7,319 nucleotides of DNA, taken from contig JAFAMK010000095.1 in the NCBI GenBank assembly GCA_019233415.1, positions 1 to 7,319 on the forward strand, read 5' to 3'. A program made the position numbers and the translations under genes. Below the pieces are notes generated by a model that saw nothing but the letters and a program-made list of their open reading frames with translations, made no database searches and was not told the DNA's origin. The stretch is from Vulcanimicrobiota bacterium (GTDB lineage: Bacteria; Vulcanimicrobiota; Vulcanimicrobiia; Vulcanimicrobiales; Vulcanimicrobiaceae). Positions 1 to 6,186 of the stretch are shown here, piece by piece. Every line of letters begins with the position of its first letter. The first letter of the stretch is position 1.

Positions 1-1001
1 ATGTCGATCGCGCCGCCGAGGGTCCGCTGCCGCACTTCCGGCTGCGGCGTGTAGCCGCGCAGGAGCGCGTCGACGACGCCGCCGACGTCGAGATGGATCG
101 CGAGCCGGTCGCGGTCGTGAATCTCGACCACGACATCGAAGGTCGGCGGCTGCTTGCGCTCGAGCACGGTCTTGCGCGTGCCGCGGCGCCGCGCTTCCTC
201 GTCGGAAAGCGTGACCGCGCTGATGCCGCCGAGCAGATCCGACAGCGTCGGGTTCATCAGCAGGTTTTCGAGGGTTTGGCCGTGGGCGGTGCCGATGAGC
301 TGCACGCCGCGCTCCGCGATCGTGCGCGCGGCGAACGCTTCCTGCTCGGTCCCGATCTCGTCGATGACGATCACCTGCGGCATGTGGTTCTCGACCGCTT
401 CGATCATCACGTTGTGCTGCAGATGCGGATCGGTGACCGGCATGCGGCGCGAGTGCCCGATCCCCGCGTGCGGGACGTCGCCGTCGCCGGCGATCTCGTT
501 CGAGGTATCGACGATCACGACGCGTTTGCGGTCTTCGGCGAGGACGCGCGCGCACTCGCGCAGCATCGTCGTCTTGTCGACGCCGGGCCGGCCGAGCAGA
601 CAGATCGATTTGCCGCTGCGGATGTCGTCGAGCACGATGTCGGTCGTCTCGGACACAGCGCGGCCGACACGGCACGTGAGGCCGACGATGCGGCCGGTGC
701 GGTTGCGGATCGCGCTGATGCGGTGCAGCGTCTGCTCGATCCCCGCGCGGTTGTCGCCGCCGAAAGGCGACAGCCGCGAGGTAATGTGCGCAATGTCTTC
801 CTGCGTGACCGCCGTGTCGCTGAGGAACACGAAATCGTCCTCGAAGCGTGCCTCGGGCGGGCGGCCCAAGTCGAGCACGACTTCGATGACGCGGTCGAGT
901 TTCGGAAGACGGACGAGCGCTTGGCGGATGGGGAGGGGGAAAATGTCGAGGAGCTGCGTCAGCTCCCAGTTCGGCACGAAGGACTCGGCGTTAACGGCCA
1001 A
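1..1001 (-). CDS. Ycf45/SpoIIIAA-like P-loop ATPase (C-terminus beyond left edge)
   Basis: The 333 visible residues match the AAA-type ATPase family that includes plastid/cyanobacterial Ycf45 and resembles sporulation protein SpoIIIAA. Members often carry a C-terminal R3H single-strand nucleic-acid-binding domain, which would lie outside the window here. I translated this frame by hand. Landmarks in order: the lead-in GRIVGLTCRVGR, a Walker A region GRPGVDKTT (residues 137-145), VVIVDTSNEIAGDGD, MIEAVENHMP, Walker B VIVIDEIGTE (210-219, Asp214/Glu215), and the family signature GTAHGQTLENLLMNPTLSD. The Walker A loop has Asp142 where Gly normally precedes the catalytic Lys143. The start is a TTG at 999-1001, chosen because GAGGAG (1007-1012) lies 5 nt upstream and the frame gives no better start before a stop at 1098-1100. 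The protein is probably cytoplasmic. The cellular role of the family is poorly defined and I do not assign one. Confidence 0.85.
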   Translation of the reverse strand, partial: MAVNAESFVPNWELTQLLDIFPLPIRQALVRLPKLDRVIEVVLDLGRPPEARFEDDFVFLSDTAVTQEDIAHITSRLSPFGGDNRAGIEQTLHRISAIRNRTGRIVGLTCRVGRAVSETTDIVLDDIRSGKSICLLGRPGVDKTTMLRECARVLAEDRKRVVIVDTSNEIAGDGDVPHAGIGHSRRMPVTDPHLQHNVMIEAVENHMPQVIVIDEIGTEQEAFAARTIAERGVQLIGTAHGQTLENLLMNPTLSDLLGGISAVTLSDEEARRRGTRKTVLERKQPPTFDVVVEIHDRDRLAIHLDVGGVVDALLRGYTPQPEVRQRTLGGAID

Positions 1002-1199
1002 CGTGTCTCCTCGTCGACGTCTGTCGTTTGTCGATCGTCGCCGCCCCCGTCGCCGGAGAGTTGCGACGGGATGTCGGCTTCCCGTTCGCCTGCTCGATCA
1101 CCTGGGCCATCGTTCACCAAGATACCCCGCCGTGTTCGGGATCGTTTCGGTCGGCCGGGGCTAAAGGACGTCGAGGCCACGGCCGAATACGGCACCCCA
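1002..1199. promoter_or_regulatory. divergent intergenic region between ATPase and MaoC-like genes
   Basis: This 198-bp spacer must hold the signals for two divergently transcribed genes. On the minus strand the only clear element is the Shine-Dalgarno GAGGAG (1007-1012) for the ATPase. A TATCTT hexamer on the minus strand (1119-1124) could be a -10 box, but no convincing -35 partner is seen. On the plus strand no Shine-Dalgarno lies within 15 nt of the MaoC start, and the AAAGGA at 1163-1168 is too far away. No RNA gene or riboswitch was recognised. Confidence 0.35.
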
Positions 1200-1649
1200 A
1201 TGCCCACTCGCTACTTGGAAGATTTCATCACCGGCAGCGTCGCCGAAGCCGGCAGCGTCCTCGTCACCGAGGACGAGATCCTCGACTTCGCGCGGAGCTA
1301 CGACCCGCAGCCGTTCCACACCGATCCGGCCGCCGCGAAGAACTGGCCGTACGGCGGGCTCATTGCCAGCGGCTGGCACACCGCGGCAATGATGATGCGG
1401 CTGGTCGTCGACAACTTCATCGACGGCGAGACGAGCCTCGGCTCGCCCGGGCTCGGACCGATTCGCTGGAAGCTGCCGGTTCGTCCCGGCGACGTACTGC
1501 GCGTGCGCGCCCGCGTCCTCGACAACCGCCGTTCGCAGAGCAAACCCGACCGCGGGACCGTCACCTTGGAAGTCGAGGTCCTCAACCAGTGCGACGAGGT
1601 CGTGATGACGGTCGAGAACTGGATCGCGCTCGTGCTGGCACGGCCGTAA
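1200..1649 (+). CDS. MaoC-like dehydratase / hotdog-fold (R)-enoyl hydratase
   Basis: A complete 149-residue protein with the hydratase-2 signature of MaoC-like single-hotdog proteins. The segment SYDPQPFHTDPAAAK supplies the likely catalytic dyad Asp35 and His40 (D-x4-H), followed by YGGLIASGWHT. The C-terminal half has strand patterns typical of the hotdog fold (RPGDVLRVRARVLDNR, GTVTLEVEVLNQ). Family members add water to, or remove it from, trans-2-enoyl-CoA or related acyl thioesters, and many work as dimers in the cytosol. The substrate cannot be read from the sequence, and no fatty-acid, PHA or mesaconyl-CoA genes lie nearby to suggest one. The frame is open far upstream, but the homologous region begins at this ATG, and everything before it is antisense to the ATPase gene or intergenic. 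There is no obvious ribosome-binding site, so the start is less certain than the identity. Confidence 0.88.
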   Translation: MPTRYLEDFITGSVAEAGSVLVTEDEILDFARSYDPQPFHTDPAAAKNWPYGGLIASGWHTAAMMMRLVVDNFIDGETSLGSPGLGPIRWKLPVRPGDVLRVRARVLDNRRSQSKPDRGTVTLEVEVLNQCDEVVMTVENWIALVLARP

Positions 1650-1670
1650 GGCTGGCGGGACCCGCCGGCC
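1650..1670 (+). terminator. hairpin directly after the MaoC-like stop codon
   Basis: GGCTGGCGG (1650-1658) pairs with CCGCCGGCC (1662-1670) over nine pairs, including one G-U, around a 3-nt loop. It begins on the base after the TAA. Only a short T run follows (1678-1680), so it is either a weak intrinsic terminator or a 3'-end stabilising hairpin. Its place between the MaoC-like gene and the chemoreceptor suggests the two are transcribed separately. Confidence 0.5.
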
Positions 1671-1721
1671 GGCCAACTTTACGCGGAGGCGACGAGGGCT
1701 TTACCGGGCCTGCACGTTCAG

Positions 1722-1734
1722 GGCTTCGGAAGCC
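1722..1734 (+). other. small inverted repeat in the chemoreceptor leader
   Basis: GGCTT and AAGCC form a 5-bp stem around CGG, 26 nt before the chemoreceptor ATG. It could be a leader hairpin or chance. The rest of the 1671-1760 spacer shows no clear promoter hexamers and no Shine-Dalgarno before the ATG. Confidence 0.2.
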
Positions 1735-1760
1735 GCTTGCTCGGCCGATCTACTGACTAA

Positions 1761-3830
1761 ATGAAACTTCGCATAGCGGCTCAGCTGAGCGGCGGATTTG
1801 CCGTTCCCATCGTCGCCCTCGCCGCAGCACTCGCCGCCTTCGTCGTCGTCTTCGGACACCTCCAGGCGCAGCGCGCGGACGGTGCGGCGAAGCGTGCGCT
1901 GACGCGCGCGGTGCACGAGGTGCAGTTGCAGGTCGTCACGCAGCGCTTCGCGGCGGTCCGCAACTCGCTCGGGATCCCACACGCGATGGACCTGTACTTC
2001 TCGGCGATGAAGGCAGAGGACGCGCAGCTCGACTACTTGCGCCAGCACACCGGAGTTCTGCCGGGGACGCTCGAGACCGCCGACGACATCGCGGCGCACA
2101 GCACGTCGATGCGCGACCACACGCGCACCATCCAAGGCATCGTCACGCGAGAGAAGACCGGGAAGCTGAGTCCGGCGGAGAAGGCCAAGCTGGAAAAGCA
2201 GCGTGCCGCACTGCGCGACTTGAACAGCCGCGACTCAGCGGCGATCGATGCCGACATCACGCAGCTCGCAACGAACGCGAACGCGGCCGAAGAGGCCGCC
2301 CTGAGCGCGTTCGACGCGCAAGTCCGCACGGTCCAGACTGCGCTCCTGGCGATCGGCATCGCCGCGATTCTCCTGACGATCGCGCTCACCGTCGGGCTGA
2401 CGCGTCGCATCACCTCGCGTCTGAACCGCGTGTCGAACGCGCTCGACGCGGTCGTGCACGAAGATTTCGCCGAGCTTTCGCAGACGCTGGCGCGGCTCGC
2501 GCAGGGCGATCTGCGCGCGAGCTTCCACTCCGAGCGCCGGCGGCTCGACGACCGCGGCGGCGACGAGTTCGCCGACGTCGTGCGCAGCTACGACGCGCTC
2601 GCCGACGGCCTCGGCCGCATCGGCGACGAGCTGAACGCGGGGATGGCGAACCTGCGCACGCTGGTCGGCGGCGTCGTCGACGCGTCGCGCAACCTCACCC
2701 TCGCCTCCGAGCAGACCGCCAGCGCGGCGAACGAAGCGTCGCGCGCGGTCGAGCAGATCGCGCACTCGGTCGACAGCGTCGCGAGCGGCGCGAAGGCGCA
2801 GGCGGAGAAGATTGCGCAGGCCGGTGCTGCGGTCGAAGAGCTGGCGCGCTCGGCCGAGATGATCGCCGACGGCGCGACGCATCAGGCGGCCGCGATCGGC
2901 GACGCGACGACGGGCATCCAGGCACTCGACGACGGGATCGAGTCGCTCTCGGTCCACGGCGGCAACCTTGCGCAGTCGGCGCGCCAAGCCTCGGCCGAAT
3001 CCGACGGCGGGAGCGACGCGGTCACCGCGACGCAGGAGACGATGCGCACGCTGCGCGCCGTGTCGCAGGGCGCAGCCGATGCGATGGTCGCGCTCGAGGA
3101 GCGTTCGCGCCAGGTCGAAGCGATCGTCCGCGCGATCGAGGAGATCGCGGACCAGACGAACCTGCTCGCGCTGAACGCCGCGATCGAAGCGGCGCGTGCC
3201 GGCGAGCACGGCCGCGGTTTCGCGGTCGTCGCCGACGAAGTTCGTAAGCTGGCGGAACGCTCGTCGGGCGCGACGCGCGAGATCTCGTCGATCCTCACCG
3301 CGATCCGGCGCGAAACGATCGCCGCCGCCGACGCGATGCGCACTTCCGATGCCTCGGTCGCGACCGGCCTGAGCGTCGCCGAGCGCGCCGGCACGGCGCT
3401 CGAGAGCGTCGAGCGCGCGATCGCCGCGACGACGACCGTCGCCGAGGAACTGGCGGCACGCGCTCGCGCGATGCGCGAGGCGTCGCTGCGGATCACCGAG
3501 AGCGTCTCCAGCGCGTCGGCCGGCGTCGAAGAGAACGCGGCGGCCGCCTCGCAGATGAAGGTCACGACGCAGGACGTCACCTCGGCGATCGTCCCGGTCG
3601 CCACGGCGGCCGAGGAACAGGCCGCGGCGGCGCAGCACGCGGCGCTCGCGACGAGCGAACTCGCGTCGGGCGTGCAGCAGATCGACGCGACGGCGCGTCA
3701 GCTGCGCGCCGAAGCGGAACGGCTCGACGAGCTGGTCGCGCGGTTCATCGTCGGCGACACCGTGCGCGAAGGACCGCTGCGGGTCACCGCGCACGGCACG
3801 CACCTCGCGCTCTCGGCGGAGGCCGCATAG
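1761..3830 (+). CDS. methyl-accepting chemotaxis protein (two-TM chemoreceptor)
   Basis: A complete 689-residue transmembrane chemoreceptor. TM1 spans about residues 12-32. It is followed by an extracytoplasmic helical sensor region (about 34-190) rich in charged residues and Ala, resembling a four-helix-bundle ligand domain. TM2 is at about 194-213 (ALLAIGIAAILLTIALTVGL). A HAMP-like linker follows, starting TRRITSRLNRV, with a Gly/Asp-rich stretch near RRRLDDRGGDEF. The rest is the long antiparallel coiled coil that binds CheA/CheW. Its hairpin tip is unmistakable: EEIADQTNLLALNAAIEAAR (460-479) then AGEHGRGFAVVADEVRKLAE (480-499). No CheR-docking pentapeptide (NWETF type) is seen at the C-terminus, which ends in a short non-helical tail. 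No che genes are nearby, so it is an orphan receptor of unknown ligand. An in-frame TAA immediately precedes the ATG, fixing this as the first possible ATG, although no good ribosome-binding site is present. Confidence 0.95.
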   Translation: MKLRIAAQLSGGFAVPIVALAAALAAFVVVFGHLQAQRADGAAKRALTRAVHEVQLQVVTQRFAAVRNSLGIPHAMDLYFSAMKAEDAQLDYLRQHTGVLPGTLETADDIAAHSTSMRDHTRTIQGIVTREKTGKLSPAEKAKLEKQRAALRDLNSRDSAAIDADITQLATNANAAEEAALSAFDAQVRTVQTALLAIGIAAILLTIALTVGLTRRITSRLNRVSNALDAVVHEDFAELSQTLARLAQGDLRASFHSERRRLDDRGGDEFADVVRSYDALADGLGRIGDELNAGMANLRTLVGGVVDASRNLTLASEQTASAANEASRAVEQIAHSVDSVASGAKAQAEKIAQAGAAVEELARSAEMIADGATHQAAAIGDATTGIQALDDGIESLSVHGGNLAQSARQASAESDGGSDAVTATQETMRTLRAVSQGAADAMVALEERSRQVEAIVRAIEEIADQTNLLALNAAIEAARAGEHGRGFAVVADEVRKLAERSSGATREISSILTAIRRETIAAADAMRTSDASVATGLSVAERAGTALESVERAIAATTTVAEELAARARAMREASLRITESVSSASAGVEENAAAASQMKVTTQDVTSAIVPVATAAEEQAAAAQHAALATSELASGVQQIDATARQLRAEAERLDELVARFIVGDTVREGPLRVTAHGTHLALSAEAA

Positions 3831-3831
3831 C

Positions 3832-3859
3832 GCCCTTCGACAGGCTCAGGGTGACGGGG
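3832..3859 (+). repeat. 28-bp dispersed REP-like repeat, copy 1
   Basis: This copy reads CCTTCGACAGGCTCAGGGTGAC in its core and forms essentially the whole 30-bp gap between the convergent chemoreceptor and regulator genes. It matches the reverse complement of positions 5280-5307 at 27 of 28 bases. The core resembles a short repeat (CTTCGACAAGCTCAGG) often seen between genes in GC-rich and metagenomic genomes. CCCT and AGGG within it can form a short stem, so it may also serve as a transcript end for either gene. Confidence 0.8.
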
Positions 3860-3860
3860 G

Positions 3861-4430
3861 CTAGAGCATCACGAGGCCGAGGCGGACGCCGAGCGTCACC
3901 GCCTCGGTTCGCGTCGTCGCGCCGAGCTTCGCGAGGATCGCGGCGACGTGCGCCTTCACCGTGTTCTCGCTGATCGCGAGGCGCGCGGCGATGCGGCGGT
4001 TCGAGAGCCCGTCGGCGAGCATCGCCAGCACCTGGCGCTCGCGTTCGGTCAGCGGCTCCGCGAGCACGGTCGCGCGCACGGCGGTCGGCGCGGGCGCGAG
4101 CGCGTCGCGAACCGCCGCGTCGAGCACGATGAGCCCGGCGCGCACCGCGTCGAGCGCGGCGATCAGTTCGGGCGCGTCGAGCTGGCGCGCCAGAACGGCG
4201 GCTGCGCCGGCGCGCAGCGCGGCGAGCGCGACGTCGGCGTGCGGGTCGTCGACGAGCAGCACCGTCGGCACGGCGAAGCCGTCGGCAATTGCCGCCAGCG
4301 CTTCGCGCGCGCCCGCGACGTCCCGCACGACGAGGTCTGCCTCGTCGCGCGGAACGATCGCGGCGTGACCGCCGAGTGCCTGCGTCAGGCGCTCGCGCGC
4401 GGCGTCGCCGGCGTCGAGCGCGACGCGCAC
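3861..4430 (-). CDS. LuxR/NarL-type regulator with degenerate receiver domain
   Basis: A 189-residue DNA-binding regulator. The C-terminus is a textbook GerE/LuxR helix-turn-helix: PLTERERQVLAMLADGLSN (126-144), then RRIAARLAISENTVKAHVAAI (145-165, recognition helix SENTVKAHV). Residues 1-105 align in outline with a NarL-type receiver but are reduced. The N-terminal acidic pair is not preserved as DD (MRVALDAGDAARERL). Asp37 in DLVVRD may be the phosphoacceptor. VPTVLLVDDP replaces the usual Thr/Ser-containing strand. The conserved Lys becomes Arg82 (AVLARQ). It may therefore be an atypical, perhaps phosphorylation-independent, response regulator. The start is a GTG at 4428-4430, 4 nt after the protease B stop, suggesting translational coupling. 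Upstream extension is rejected because that stretch is antisense-like Arg/Ser-rich translation overlapping protease B. No sensor kinase is present in the window. Confidence 0.87.
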   Translation of the reverse strand: MRVALDAGDAARERLTQALGGHAAIVPRDEADLVVRDVAGAREALAAIADGFAVPTVLLVDDPHADVALAALRAGAAAVLARQLDAPELIAALDAVRAGLIVLDAAVRDALAPAPTAVRATVLAEPLTERERQVLAMLADGLSNRRIAARLAISENTVKAHVAAILAKLGATTRTEAVTLGVRLGLVML

Positions 4431-4434
4431 GCGC

Positions 4435-5310
4435 TCAGGCAGCGCGCGCGCTCGCGGCGTCGGGCGGGATCCGGACGGTGATCGCGACGCCGCCGCGCAC
4501 GACGTCGAGCGCGCTCGCGTAGCGCACGCGGTCCGCGTCGCGCGTGAGCAGCACGTCGCCGACGAGCAGCCCCGCACGCTGCGCGCGGCTTTCCGGCTCG
4601 ACCGCAACGACGAGCAGCGCTTCGCGCCCGCCGCGCAGCACGACAGGAACGAGCTGCACGCCGAGCCGCGACGGCGCCGCCACTGCGCCGACGAACCGCT
4701 GCACGTCGTCCGACGGCACCGCAAGCGCGAGGCCGCCCGCGACGACCATGCTGTTGATCCCGACGACGCGGCCGTGCGCGTCGGCGAGCGGCCCGCCGGA
4801 GTTCCCCGGTGCGAGCCGCAGATCGGCTTGAACGAAGCGGCGGGAGCCCTCGCCGACGGCCGCATGCGCGATCCCCATCGTCAAGGCGTTCGGGATTCCC
4901 AGCGGATGTCCGACCGCGACCAGCACCTCGCCGACCCGCAGGCCGGCGGGATCGCGCGGTTCGGCCGCCGGCAGCCCCGTCGCGTCGATCCGCAGCAGGG
5001 CGAGGTCGCGCCGCGCATCGCGCCGTTCGAGCCGCGCGAGGAACCGCCGCCCGTCGGCCAACTCGACCTCGGCCCGCGGCCCGCTTGCAACGTGCGCGTT
5101 CGTCACGACCGCACCGTCGCTCGACCAGATCACGCCGGAGCCCGCCCCAGCCCGCCCGAGCCGCACCGCGACGGTACTCGCCCGCAGCCGCAGCGCCAGC
5201 GCCTCGATGTCGCGCCCGATGTCAGCATGAGCGCGCCCCCCGTCAGCATGAGCGCGCTCCCCGTCAGCATGAGCGCGCTCCCCGTCACCCTGAGCTTGTC
5301 GAAGGGCCAT
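4435..5310 (-). CDS. trypsin-like (S1C/HtrA-like) serine protease with C-terminal PDZ, protease B
   Basis: A complete 291-residue chymotrypsin-fold protease with an intact triad: His73 (VVTNAHVASG), Asp102 (RRDLALLRID) and Ser171 (APGNSGGPL). A degraded PDZ domain follows (about 213-282, RAGLLVGDVLL). This is HtrA/DegP architecture with a single PDZ, but no signal peptide or membrane segment is visible, so it is probably cytoplasmic. The N-terminus is unusual: codons 2-10 come from the dispersed repeat and residues 10-30 are three heptads (GERAHAD, GERAHAD, GGRAHAD). The ATG at 5308-5310 is preceded by GGAG at 8 nt spacing and lies 1 nt after the protease A stop. No ATG, GTG or TTG start occurs in frame between the repeats and the catalytic domain, which supports real translation of the repeat-derived segment. 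It probably cleaves or chaperones misfolded or specific proteins; the substrate is unknown. Confidence 0.9.
   Translation of the reverse strand: MALRQAQGDGERAHADGERAHADGGRAHADIGRDIEALALRLRASTVAVRLGRAGAGSGVIWSSDGAVVTNAHVASGPRAEVELADGRRFLARLERRDARRDLALLRIDATGLPAAEPRDPAGLRVGEVLVAVGHPLGIPNALTMGIAHAAVGEGSRRFVQADLRLAPGNSGGPLADAHGRVVGINSMVVAGGLALAVPSDDVQRFVGAVAAPSRLGVQLVPVVLRGGREALLVVAVEPESRAQRAGLLVGDVLLTRDADRVRYASALDVVRGGVAITVRIPPDAASARAA
5221..5283 (-). repeat. three 21-bp tandem units inside the protease B N-terminus
   Basis: Units lie at 5221-5241, 5242-5262 and 5263-5283. Two are identical and one differs by a single base. On the coding strand each reads GGGGAGCGC (or GGGGGGCGC) followed by GCTCATGCTGAC, and encodes G(E/G)RAHAD. 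Because 21 is a multiple of three, gain or loss of a unit keeps the frame. The adjoining dispersed repeat ends GCTCAGGGTGACGGGG, which is 10 of 12 identical to the second part of the unit, so the array looks like a local amplification of that end. Confidence 0.9.
5280..5307 (-). repeat. 28-bp dispersed REP-like repeat, copy 2 (inside protease B)
   Basis: On the coding strand this copy starts at the first base of codon 2 and runs through codon 10, encoding ALRQAQGDG. It differs from the reverse-oriented copy at 3832-3859 at one base (ACAAGC against ACAGGC). Its last four bases overlap the first tandem 21-bp unit. Such repeats usually lie between genes, so a copy fused in frame to a start codon is uncommon. 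Confidence 0.88.
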
Positions 5311-5311
5311 G

Positions 5312-6181
5312 CTAGCGCTCCGGCCGTTCGCCGACGACGACGTCGAGATGGTGCGGCGCACCGCCGCGCTGCACGTCGATGCCGAGCGGCGCGCCGACCG
5401 TCGCGGCGCCGAGCCGTGCGTGCACGTCGCTCGCGTCTTCGACCGGCTTGCCGCCGATCGCGGTGATGACGTCGCCAACGATCAGCCCGCCGCGGTCAGC
5501 GGGGCTGCCGCGCTCGACGCCGAGGATGATCACGCCGCCCTGCACGCCCTGCAGCGCGACGCCGAGGTAGCCGCGCGGGATGCGCCCACGCGTCAGCAGC
5601 GCGTCGACGACGCGCTCGATCGTCGTCGAGGGAACGGTCAGCGCCTGGCGCCGCGAGAGGCCGCCGGTGTTGAGCCCCAGCACCTTGCCGGTCGCGTCGA
5701 CGAGCGGGCTTCCCGAGAAGCGCGGGTAGAGCGAGAGGTCGGGCCGCACGAAGCGGTCGATCTCGCCGCCCTGCCACGTCCGCCATGCCTCGCCGACCGC
5801 GCTGAGCACGCCCATCGTCGCGGCGAGATCGCCGTCGTCGTCGCGCGCGACCGCGAGCACGATCGCGCCGACGCGCGGCGCATCGGCGGACGCGAACGCC
5901 AGCGGCGTTCCGGGAGAGGACACGCGCAGCAGCGCAAGATCGGTCGACGGATCGCGCCCGACGATCGTCGCCGCTTCACCCGTGCCGCCCGCGCGCACGA
6001 TCGCGACGTCGTCGCTTTCGAGCGCGTGATCCGCCGTCAGAATCAGGTCGGGCTGGATGAAGAACCCGCTCGACCCGAGCCGCGACCGCGCCTCGACCGC
6101 GACGACGCCGTCCGCGACGCGTTCGACGGTCGCGGCAACGTCGTTGGAAAGCGCGACCAGCGCGCTCGTTTCGATTGCCAT
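5312..6181 (-). CDS. trypsin-like serine protease with C-terminal PDZ and altered oxyanion loop, protease A
   Basis: A complete 289-residue paralogue-like partner of protease B. The triad residues are His52 (LTADHALE), Asp81 (STDLALLRV) and Ser156 (YPRFSGSPLVD). The PDZ domain is well formed (about 202-275: GYLGVAL, GGVIILGVERGSPADRGG, LIVGDVITAIGGKPV). The catalytic loop is RFSGSP rather than GNSGGP, so Arg154 replaces the Gly whose backbone NH normally forms the oxyanion hole. Activity could be lost, weak or switchable, and it may act as a PDZ-bearing regulator or inactive partner. There is no signal peptide or TM segment, so it is probably cytoplasmic. The ATG has AGGA (6189-6192) at 7 nt spacing. 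It is the first gene of the tight operon with protease B and the LuxR-type regulator. Confidence 0.9.
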   Translation of the reverse strand: MAIETSALVALSNDVAATVERVADGVVAVEARSRLGSSGFFIQPDLILTADHALESDDVAIVRAGGTGEAATIVGRDPSTDLALLRVSSPGTPLAFASADAPRVGAIVLAVARDDDGDLAATMGVLSAVGEAWRTWQGGEIDRFVRPDLSLYPRFSGSPLVDATGKVLGLNTGGLSRRQALTVPSTTIERVVDALLTRGRIPRGYLGVALQGVQGGVIILGVERGSPADRGGLIVGDVITAIGGKPVEDASDVHARLGAATVGAPLGIDVQRGGAPHHLDVVVGERPER

Positions 6182-6186
6182 GCCCG

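Noticed and set aside
93..1199. Long plus-strand open frame running from position 93 into the MaoC-like gene
   Set aside because: It is antisense to the Ycf45-like ATPase and its translation is Arg/Asp/Ala-rich with no recognisable motif. Only the part from 1200 matches a known fold, so a fusion protein is not supported.
2235..3803. 522-codon minus-strand open frame antisense to the chemoreceptor
   Set aside because: The translation is almost entirely Arg, Asp, Ala and Leu in low-complexity order, as expected opposite a high-GC3 gene. It has no ribosome-binding site or domain.
4431..4865. Upstream extension of the LuxR-type regulator to an ATG at 4863-4865
   Set aside because: The added residues are Arg/Ser/Cys-rich and overlap most of protease B in another frame. 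The receiver-like sequence begins at the GTG at 4428-4430.
5221..5300. Possible CRISPR array
   Set aside because: The 21-bp units are directly contiguous with no spacers between them and lie within a coding frame.
5311..5478. Upstream extension of protease B to an ATG at 5476-5478
   Set aside because: It overlaps the PDZ domain of protease A and gives Ser/Arg-rich nonsense. The ATG at 5308-5310 has a proper ribosome-binding site.
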